14,552 nucleotides of DNA from F23-B02 sp946405205 (GTDB lineage: Bacteria > Bacillota > Clostridia > Oscillospirales > Oscillospiraceae): positions 1 through 14,552 of the forward strand of contig CAMJGL010000032.1 of NCBI GenBank assembly GCA_946405205.1, in the 5' to 3' direction. Shown here piece by piece: positions 6,197 to 14,552 of the stretch. The number at the start of each line of letters is the position of its first letter. The stretch's first letter is position 1. The translations under genes and the position numbers were made by a program. The notes beneath the pieces are model-generated. The model saw only the letters and a program-made list of their open reading frames with translations, had not been told where the DNA came from and did not search any database.

Positions 6197-7159
6197 ATGA
6201 TTTCTCACGGCAAAGAGATCAAGGTTTTCACCGGCAACTCAAACCCCGAACTGGCAAAGTCCATATGCGACCAGCTTTTCAAGGAGCTCGGCGAGTGCTC
6301 CTGCTCCCGCTTCGCTGACGGCGAATGCTCCATTTCCGTTCACGAGCCCGTGCGCGGCACCGACGTTTTCATCGTTCAGTCCACCTGCAAGCCCGTAAAC
6401 GACAACCTTATGGAGCTGCTCGTCATGATCGACGCCATGCGCAGAGCCTCCGCAGGCCGCATCACTGCGGTCATCCCCTACTTCGGCTACGCCCGTCAGG
6501 ACCGCAAGGCCAAGAGCCGCGACCCCATCTCCGCAAAGCTCGTTGCGAACCTCATCACCGCCGCCGGTGCAGACCGCGTCCTTACCATGGATCTCCACGC
6601 CGCGCAGATCCAGGGCTTTTTCGACATTCCCGTCGACAATCTTTTCGGCGCTCCTCTCTTTGCAAAGCATTATCTCAAGGTTTTCGGCAAGAATAACGAC
6701 GACGTTATGGTCGTATCCCCCGACGTGGGCAGCACCGCCCGCGCACGCAGCTTCTCCATGAAGCTCGGCTGCAACATGGCTATCGTGGACAAACGCCGCG
6801 AGAGAGCCAACAAGTCCGAAGTCATGAACATAATCGGCAACGTCGAGGGCAAGACCTGCATCCTGCTCGACGATATGGTCGATACCGCGGGCTCGCTCGT
6901 CGGCGCGGCAAAGGCCATAGCCGAGATCGGCGGCGCGAAGGAGGTCTACGCCTGCGCAAGCCACGGCGTCCTCTCCGGCCCCGCCATCGAGCGCATAGAA
7001 AACAGCGTCATAAAGGAGCTCCTCCTGCTTGACACCATCCCCTATCCCGAAAACGCCCCCGTCTCTGAAAAGATTAAATATATGTCCGTTGCGGGCATCT
7101 TCGCGCAGGCCATCCAGCGCGTTTACGAGGAGATATCCATCTCCCCGCTCTTCGAGTGA
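6197..7159 (+). CDS. prs: Ribose-phosphate pyrophosphokinase (PRPP synthetase)
   Basis: Makes 5-phosphoribosyl-1-pyrophosphate from ribose-5-phosphate and ATP, feeding purine, pyrimidine, histidine, tryptophan and NAD synthesis. At 320 residues it has the usual class I length. Visible landmarks are FADGE (39-43), YARQDRK (98-104), the PRPP synthetase signature with DLHAAQIQGFF (132-142), the flexible-loop KRR (199-201), and the PRPP loop LLDDMVDTAGS (223-233). The chosen ATG at 6197 gives MISHGKEIKVFTGN, the expected beginning, with GAGAGG ten bases upstream; the in-frame ATGs at 6146 and 6173 add non-conserved residues. It has its own promoter. A peptidyl-tRNA hydrolase gene follows after a repeat-rich gap. 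The prs-pth neighbourhood is common in Firmicutes, though usually tighter than here. Confidence 0.97.
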   Translation: MISHGKEIKVFTGNSNPELAKSICDQLFKELGECSCSRFADGECSISVHEPVRGTDVFIVQSTCKPVNDNLMELLVMIDAMRRASAGRITAVIPYFGYARQDRKAKSRDPISAKLVANLITAAGADRVLTMDLHAAQIQGFFDIPVDNLFGAPLFAKHYLKVFGKNNDDVMVVSPDVGSTARARSFSMKLGCNMAIVDKRRERANKSEVMNIIGNVEGKTCILLDDMVDTAGSLVGAAKAIAEIGGAKEVYACASHGVLSGPAIERIENSVIKELLLLDTIPYPENAPVSEKIKYMSVAGIFAQAIQRVYEEISISPLFE

Positions 7160-7204
7160 TTTTTATTCCGTTTTTAAGCTCTAATAATTCTTTATTGCAG
7201 ATGC

Positions 7205-7221
7205 CCGACCGGTGACAATGG
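7205..7221 (+). repeat. Third copy of the 17-bp repeat head
   Basis: CCGACCGGTGACAATGG matches the first 17 bases of the two 112-bp direct repeats with one or two differences. The similarity stops after this, so it is a fragment or the conserved edge of the element. Confidence 0.75.
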
Positions 7222-7267
7222 AAATTGTCGCTTTTGCACTCGCGTTCTTAACAACAATCCTGCACCC

Positions 7268-7292
7268 GTAGGGGCGAGCATCGCTCGTCCGC
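7268..7292 (+). repeat. Palindromic repeat, GAGC/GCTC-stem type, copy 1
   Basis: A 25-bp element starting GTAGGGGCG. The core folds as GGGCGAGC-ATC-GCTCGTCC, eight pairs with one G-T wobble. It is base-for-base identical to the copy at 7686-7710. Confidence 0.9.
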
Positions 7293-7348
7293 TCCTCGCC
7301 GGAGGGGCAATTCGGTTTGGCGCTTCAAACAGTCGTTATTGCCGATTC

Positions 7349-7460
7349 CCGACCGGTGATAATGGGAGCGAATATTCACAGACGGACGGCCAATGGCCGC
7401 CCCTACGGCATGTAATTTTTGCGGCTCTGTCATTTAGAAAATGGCAATTTACCGAAAACC
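7349..7460 (+). repeat. 112-bp direct repeat, copy 1
   Basis: Matches 7565-7676. The two copies share an unbroken 43-base identity (7367-7409 and 7583-7625) that spans a palindrome, and diverge more in their right halves, with one single-base indel each way. Both begin CCGACCGGT and end CCGAAAACC. Confidence 0.9.
7384..7408 (-). repeat. Palindromic repeat, GGCC-stem type, copy 2 (inverted)
   Basis: Read on the minus strand it begins CCGTAGGGGCG, like the plus-strand copies, and folds as GGGCGGCC-ATT-GGCCGTCC with the wobble at the same place. The inner four base pairs differ from the GAGC type but remain fully paired. It lies inside direct repeat copy 1. Confidence 0.9.
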
Positions 7461-7530
7461 GTCGCAGGACATAACCGGGCCGTCGCAATAGCGAATATGC
7501 CATTTTCAACGCGAATCGGCCGTCTGCCAA

Positions 7531-7551
7531 GACCGAGCATTGCTCGTCCGC
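7531..7551 (+). repeat. Decayed palindromic repeat
   Basis: GACCGAGCATTGCTCGTCCGC resembles the right part of the GAGC-type copies, but the flank GTAGGG is lost and the outer pairing is broken. Confidence 0.6.
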
Positions 7552-7564
7552 TACGCACTGGTGT

Positions 7565-7676
7565 CCGACCGGTAACAATGGCAGCGAATATTCACAGACG
7601 GACGGCCAATGGCCGCCCCTACGGCCTGTTATTCTTCGCAGAACGATCATTTAGACAATGGCAATCTCCGAAAACC
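7565..7676 (+). repeat. 112-bp direct repeat, copy 2
   Basis: Second copy of the element at 7349-7460. It ends 9 nt before the last GAGC-type palindrome (7686-7710), suggesting the palindrome and the long repeat may belong to one composite element. Confidence 0.9.
7600..7624 (-). repeat. Palindromic repeat, GGCC-stem type, copy 3 (inverted)
   Basis: Identical over its 25 bases to the copy at 7384-7408 and in the same orientation. It lies inside direct repeat copy 2. Confidence 0.9.
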
Positions 7677-7685
7677 TCCGCAATC

Positions 7686-7710
7686 GTAGGGGCGAGCATC
7701 GCTCGTCCGC
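7686..7710 (+). repeat. Palindromic repeat, GAGC/GCTC-stem type, copy 4
   Basis: Identical over 25 bases to 7268-7292, in the same orientation and opposite to the GGCC-type copies. It is the repeat copy closest to pth, about 85 nt from its start. Confidence 0.9.
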
Positions 7711-7796
7711 CCGTCGGCTGCAGGCCGGCGGTCAGGCTTAGGAAATGTCAATTATTATAAGCGTTAATGCAAACTGTTCTCCGGCAGGAGGCTTAT

Positions 7797-8393
7797 ATGA
7801 TATTTAGTAAACTCCGTGACGGCAATTCAATAAGCTGGCTCGTCGTGTTCCTCGGCAACCCCGGCCCCAAGTACCGCGGCACGAGGCACAACGCGGGCTT
7901 CATGGCCGCCGACGCCATGGCGAAGGAGCTGGGCGTCAGCATAAACAGGCTGCGCTTCAAGGCTCTGACCGCTCAGGTGAGCATCGGCGGCGAAAAGGTG
8001 CTGCTCATGATGCCGCAGACCTACATGAACCTCTCGGGTGAGGCGGTCATCCAGGCGGTGAAATTTTACAAGCTCAGCCCCGATCACGTTATCGTCGTGT
8101 CCGACGACGTGGCTCTGCCCGTCGGCAAGCTGCGCATACGCAAGGGCGGCTCGGCCGGAGGACACAACGGCCTCAAGAGCATCATCCAGCATCTCGGCAC
8201 CGATCAGTTTCCCCGCTTCCGCATGGGCGTGGGCGCGGTCCCCCACCCGGACTACGACATGGCCGACTGGGTCCTCGGCAGCTTCAAAAATCAGGACGCC
8301 GAGGATATGGAGCGCCTTGCCGAAAGGGTCTCCGACGCCGTCGTGTGCTACATCACCGAGGGCGCTGACCGCGCAATGAATAAGTTTAATTAG
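7797..8393 (+). CDS. pth: Peptidyl-tRNA hydrolase
   Basis: Releases tRNA from peptidyl-tRNAs that drop off the ribosome, an essential recycling step. The 198-residue protein has the family landmarks: Asn21 in LGNPG, catalytic His31 in TRHNAGF, Asn78 in TYMNLSG, the Asp103/Asp104 pair in SDDVALP, and Asn124 in GGHNGLKS. About 13 residues precede the usual first beta strand, a short extension common in related Firmicutes. The start is the ATG at 7797, with AGGAGG five bases upstream; an in-frame ATG at 7767 lacks such a site. A repeat-rich gap separates it from prs. The mfd gene that often follows pth in Firmicutes is absent, and the glycogen genes begin instead after a hairpin. Confidence 0.96.
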   Translation: MIFSKLRDGNSISWLVVFLGNPGPKYRGTRHNAGFMAADAMAKELGVSINRLRFKALTAQVSIGGEKVLLMMPQTYMNLSGEAVIQAVKFYKLSPDHVIVVSDDVALPVGKLRIRKGGSAGGHNGLKSIIQHLGTDQFPRFRMGVGAVPHPDYDMADWVLGSFKNQDAEDMERLAERVSDAVVCYITEGADRAMNKFN

Positions 8394-8416
8394 CAGGAGT
8401 TCCGAACCTGCACTAT

Positions 8417-8443
8417 GACGGCAGGGCGACGTTCCCTGTCGTC
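8417..8443 (+). terminator. Hairpin between pth and glgC, weak terminator or attenuator
   Basis: GACGGCAGGG pairs with CCCTGTCGTC (ten pairs, one wobble) around a seven-base loop. Only TGCTTTATATG follows, without a real T-run, so termination is likely partial at best. It may separate pth from the glycogen genes or limit read-through. No convincing promoter is visible in the 88 nt between the genes. Confidence 0.5.
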
Positions 8444-8481
8444 TGCTTTATATGTAATTCAGCACTGAAAGGATGGACAAC

Positions 8482-9675
<1,194 letters not shown>

Positions 9676-9678
9676 GCA

Positions 9679-10791
9679 ATGAGCGATTTTCACGGAATAA
9701 TCTTTGCATACGGCTCCGTGCCTGAGCTGGGCGAGCTGGTGCGCAACCGCACGGCCTCGTCGCTGCCCTTCTGCGGCAGATACCGCCTCATAGACTTTGC
9801 CCTCTCCGCGCTGATGAACGCCGGTATACACGACGTCGGCGTCATCATGCAGCGCGATTACCAGTCGCTGCTCGACCATCTCGGCAGCGGCAAGGACTGG
9901 GACATGGGCCGCCGCCTCGGCGGTCTGAGGATGCTGCCGCCCTTCGGCCTGCCGGAATACCATCAGGGCGACTACACCGGCACCGTCGAGGCTCTCAACG
10001 CCGTTTCCACCTATATCCGCGAGCTTAGCGCCAAATACATCGTCATGATGCACGGCAACACCGCGGCAAACCTCGACCTCCATGCGGCGATAGAGCAGCA
10101 CCTCAGGTCGGGCGCGGAGATAACGGCCATCTGCGCCGAGAGCACGCCGGATCACCGGCATCACCGCTATATCGTCGATCCCGACGGCTTTGCCCGCCGC
10201 ATTGTCTTCAACCAGACCGAGGCCGGCGAGGGCGTGGCCTCCCTTGAGGCGTACATCATCTCAAAGGAGCTGCTCGTCGGAATGATGGACGCCTGCGCCG
10301 CCAACAGCCATTATCATTTCCACCGCGACGCCATCGCGGAGTATCTGACCGCGGGCGGTAAGATCAACGTGTACCTCCACTGCGGCTACGGCAAGCGCAT
10401 CATGAACACCGAGGCATATTTCAGGGCCGGTATGGATATGCTCAGGCCCGAAAACCGCGCCGAGCTGTTCCCGCCCGAGCGGCCGGTGCGCTCAAAGAGC
10501 CACGCGGACGTCAGCACCTATTACGGCGAGGACTCGGTATGCCGGAACAGCCTCGTGGCCGACGGCTGCCTCATCGAGGGCGAGGTCGAAAACTGCATCC
10601 TGTTTTCCGACGTGCGCGTCAGCAGGGGAGCAAAGCTCAAAAACTGCATCCTCATGCGCGGCTGCGTCGTCGGCGAGGGCGTTATCCTCAATAACGTCAT
10701 CGCGGATAAGGAGGTCGGCATATCTCCCTACCAGACCCTGATGGGCAGCGCGAAGCTCCCCATCGTCATCCCCAAGAAAAGCAAGATTTAA
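9679..10791 (+). CDS. glgD: Glucose-1-phosphate adenylyltransferase, GlgD subunit
   Basis: A 370-residue paralogue of GlgC that in Firmicutes acts as the partner subunit of ADP-glucose pyrophosphorylase and modulates GlgC. The general fold is kept: RYRLIDFALSALMNAG near the N terminus and a C-terminal beta-helix with EGEVENCILF. The catalytic glycine-rich loop is degenerate, reading FAYGSVPELGELV where GlgC has AGGQGSRL, and the GDH motif is replaced by MMHGNTAANLD, so it is unlikely to be catalytic alone. The ATG at 9679 has AGGAGG eight bases upstream, overlapping the glgC end. Forty-three bases separate its stop from the chosen glgP start. Confidence 0.94.
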   Translation: MSDFHGIIFAYGSVPELGELVRNRTASSLPFCGRYRLIDFALSALMNAGIHDVGVIMQRDYQSLLDHLGSGKDWDMGRRLGGLRMLPPFGLPEYHQGDYTGTVEALNAVSTYIRELSAKYIVMMHGNTAANLDLHAAIEQHLRSGAEITAICAESTPDHRHHRYIVDPDGFARRIVFNQTEAGEGVASLEAYIISKELLVGMMDACAANSHYHFHRDAIAEYLTAGGKINVYLHCGYGKRIMNTEAYFRAGMDMLRPENRAELFPPERPVRSKSHADVSTYYGEDSVCRNSLVADGCLIEGEVENCILFSDVRVSRGAKLKNCILMRGCVVGEGVILNNVIADKEVGISPYQTLMGSAKLPIVIPKKSKI

Positions 10792-10834
10792 TACTGATAT
10801 GCAATATAACACCCCAAAGGAGCAAGCAGCATAT

Positions 10835-13224
<2,390 letters not shown>

Positions 13225-13243
<19 letters not shown>

Positions 13244-14112
13244 TAGTCATAGGCGCCGTCAATATGGACATCTGCGGCCGCCCCAACGCCGCGCCGAATC
13301 TGCACGACTCCAACCCCGGCGCCGTCACCCTCAGCCCCGGCGGCGTGGGACGGAACATCGCGCATAACCTCTGCCTTCTGGGCCTGAACGTAAAATTCCT
13401 TGCCGCCATCGGCAGCGACGTTTACGGCGACAGCGTTTATAAAAGCTGCGTGGAGCTGGGCATGGATATGCACCTTTGCCGCCGCATAAACGGAGGCCGC
13501 ACCTCCAGCTATCTCTACGTCACCGACGAGAAGGGCGATATGCTCGTCGGCGTCTGCGATACGGACATATCCGGCAGCATAACCGCCGAATACCTCAAGG
13601 CGCATCTGCGCGAGATAAACGCCGCCGACGCCGTCGTCATCGACGCAAACCTCACCAGGGAGACGCTCTCGTGGATAGCCGACAACGTCACCGCGCCGCT
13701 GTACGCAGACCCCGTGTCCGTGGCAAAGGCCGAGCGCCTGAGGCCCGCGCTGAAAAGGCTCAGCGCCTTCAAGCCCAACGAGTACGAGGCAAAGAGCATG
13801 ACGGGCGAATCAACCTCGCTGTTCGCCGCCGAGGCGCTCATGAAAGCGGGCGTCAAGCGCGTGTTCGTCTCTCTCGGCAGCGACGGCATCGTCGCGGCGG
13901 AGGGAAGCGAGATAATCAAGCTGCCGTGCGAGCGGGTGTCCATCGTCAACGCCACCGGCTGCGGCGACGCGGCGACAGCCGCCATCGTCTGGGCGGGCGT
14001 GAACGGCCTCGGCCTTGCCGAAAGCGCCGCGGCCGCCATGAAGGCCGCCGCCATGGCCATCGAATGCCCGGAAACGGTCAACCCCGAGCTCTGCGCCGAG
14101 CTGATAATGTAA
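13225..14112 (+). CDS. psuK: PfkB-family sugar kinase, probable pseudouridine kinase
   Basis: A 295-residue ribokinase-fold kinase. Its pattern fits pseudouridine kinase, which phosphorylates pseudouridine at the 5' position, better than ribokinase or fructokinase: DSNPG (28-32), SPGGVGRNIAHNL from residue 37, TSSYLYV, ITAEYL, and YADPVS followed by FKPNEYEA. The ATP and anion-hole motif reads NATGCGD (242-248) with catalytic Asp248; the usual GAGD has a Cys in place of Ala. The ATG at 13225 lies within the end of glgP and has GGAGG four bases upstream, so translation is probably coupled. The usual partner, pseudouridine-5'-phosphate glycosidase (psuG), is not in the window, since a terminator follows. 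The kinase family is near certain, the exact substrate likely but unproven. Confidence 0.85.
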
Positions 14113-14131
14113 CAGGTCAATACATAACAGA

Positions 14132-14160
14132 CCCCCGCTTATCGCTTCGATAGGCGGGGG
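14132..14160 (+). terminator. Terminator of the glgCDP-psuK operon
   Basis: A 13-bp stem (14132-14144 with 14148-14160, one wobble) with a CTT loop and five C-G pairs at its base, followed by AACCTTATTTT. The T tract is broken, but the stem is strong and the position, 20 nt after the last stop, is typical. Confidence 0.75.
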
Positions 14161-14180
14161 AACCTTATTTTGAAAAGAAA

Positions 14181-14208
14181 AAAAGACCGTCCCGAGGGAC
14201 GGTCTTTT
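14181..14208 (-). terminator. Terminator of rplL
   Basis: A perfect 12-bp stem (14181-14192 with 14197-14208) with a CGAG loop. On the minus strand it runs into eight Ts. It ends the ribosomal protein operon 17 nt after the rplL stop. On the plus strand the tail is TTTTC, so it may also back up the operon terminator next to it. Confidence 0.92.
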
Positions 14209-14225
14209 CAATGTAGAGCAATAAA

Positions 14226-14552
14226 TTACTTGATCTCGACGGATGCGCCGACGGCCTCGAGCTGAGCCTTGAGAGCCTCTGCGTCTTCCTTGGAGACGGC
14301 TTCCTTGACGGTTACGGGAGCCTTCTCGACCATTGCCTTTGCCTCTGCCAGGCCCAGGCCGGTGATGCCGCGGATCTCCTTGATGACCTTGATCTTCTCT
14401 GCGCCGAAGCTGGTCATAACAACGTCAAACTCGGTCTTCTCTGCGACAGCCTCTGCTGCGCCGCCTGCTGCGGGAGCTGCTGCTGCAACTGCGGAGACGC
14501 CGAAGGTCTCGCAGATCTCATCGACGAGCTCCTTGAGCTCGAGAACGGAAAG
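14226..14552 (-). CDS. rplL: Ribosomal protein L7/L12, 3' part (cut by window edge)
   Basis: The last 108 residues of bL12, the stalk protein of the large ribosomal subunit that recruits translation factors. The frame runs open to the right edge of the window. The visible part begins within the N-terminal dimerisation helix (LSVLELKELVDEICETFGVS), passes an Ala-rich hinge, and continues with the C-terminal domain, including KTEFDVV, KIKVIKEIRG and GLGLAEAKAMVE, ending in ASVEIK. About 15 to 20 N-terminal residues lie beyond the edge. In most bacteria it is the last gene of an rplJ-rplL operon, which fits the strong terminator right after it. Confidence 0.97.
   Translation of the reverse strand, partial: LSVLELKELVDEICETFGVSAVAAAAPAAGGAAEAVAEKTEFDVVMTSFGAEKIKVIKEIRGITGLGLAEAKAMVEKAPVTVKEAVSKEDAEALKAQLEAVGASVEIK

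Larger units (their letters stand above)
7160..7796. other. Gene-free, repeat-rich gap between prs and pth
   Basis: About 640 bp with no convincing gene. Several short open frames cross it, but they follow the repeats, lack ribosome binding sites and show no protein family. The block contains two 112-bp direct repeats, four hairpin-forming palindromes in two orientations, a fifth decayed palindrome and an extra copy of the 17-bp repeat head. A weak hairpin at 7212-7231 (eight pairs with one wobble, GGAA loop, then TTTT) may end prs transcription. A -10-like TATTAT (7753-7758) lies before pth without a clear -35 box. Confidence 0.8.

Noticed and set aside
7336..7650. Minus-strand open frame of 104 residues across the repeat block
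   Set aside because: Its sequence simply translates the two direct repeats (the same peptide segment appears twice). No ribosome binding site and no family resemblance.
7205..7710. Possible CRISPR array
   Set aside because: The repeats differ in length and orientation, spacing is irregular, and no cas gene is nearby.
7419..7760. Plus-strand open frame of 113 residues in the same block
   Set aside because: It follows the repeats and has no ribosome binding site. Arg- and Pro-rich composition is typical of chance frames in GC-rich repeats.
14226..14417. Short 63-residue gene starting at an internal ATG
   Set aside because: The frame continues without a stop to the window edge and reads as L7/L12 throughout. 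The ATG is an internal methionine.

Overview
The window suggests a GC-rich member of the Clostridia, most likely a gut Oscillospirales/Ruminococcaceae-type bacterium. The support is strong AGGAGG ribosome binding sites, TTGACA/TATAAT promoters, a short archaeal-type prolyl-tRNA synthetase, a paired GlgC/GlgD, a HAAS-type (DUF1700-like) membrane protein, and hairpin-forming intergenic repeats of a kind I associate with this group. The species cannot be named from the sequence.

Layout. Positions 1-91 hold the tail of an unidentified plus-strand gene, or none. A strong two-way terminator (95-134) separates it from a minus-strand pair: a phage-type N-acetylmuramoyl-L-alanine amidase (602-1306, TTG start) followed by a holin (134-598). 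This is a compact lysis module with no other phage gene in view. A textbook promoter (1454-1482) then drives an APC-family amino acid permease (1541-2974), which converges on prolyl-tRNA synthetase (3033-4469, minus) across a shared two-way terminator. proS and the next operon are transcribed divergently from two good promoters flanking a GC-rich dyad. That operon encodes a HAAS-like membrane protein with a 17-unit six-residue acidic repeat (4661-5767) and an overlapping 61-residue membrane protein (5760-5945). Next comes prs (6197-7159), then about 640 bp without a convincing gene but full of direct and palindromic repeats (7160-7796), then pth (7797-8393).

The second half is a glycogen cluster on the plus strand: glgC (8482-9675), glgD (9679-10791), glgP (10835-13243) and a PfkB-family kinase closely resembling pseudouridine kinase (13225-14112), tightly spaced and probably one transcript. 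GlgC with GlgD would make ADP-glucose for glycogen synthesis and GlgP would return glucose-1-phosphate from glycogen. Synthase and branching enzyme are not in the window. Two terminators then separate this cluster from the 3' part of rplL (ribosomal protein L7/L12) on the minus strand at the right edge.

Most of the window is conserved housekeeping DNA. I see no convincing evidence for a wholly new system. The places most worth a second look are the intergenic repeat block with covarying hairpin stems, the repeat-bearing HAAS protein with an unclear, possibly non-standard start, the isolated lysis pair with a nearby operator-like dyad, and the pseudouridine kinase attached to glgP without its usual glycosidase partner.
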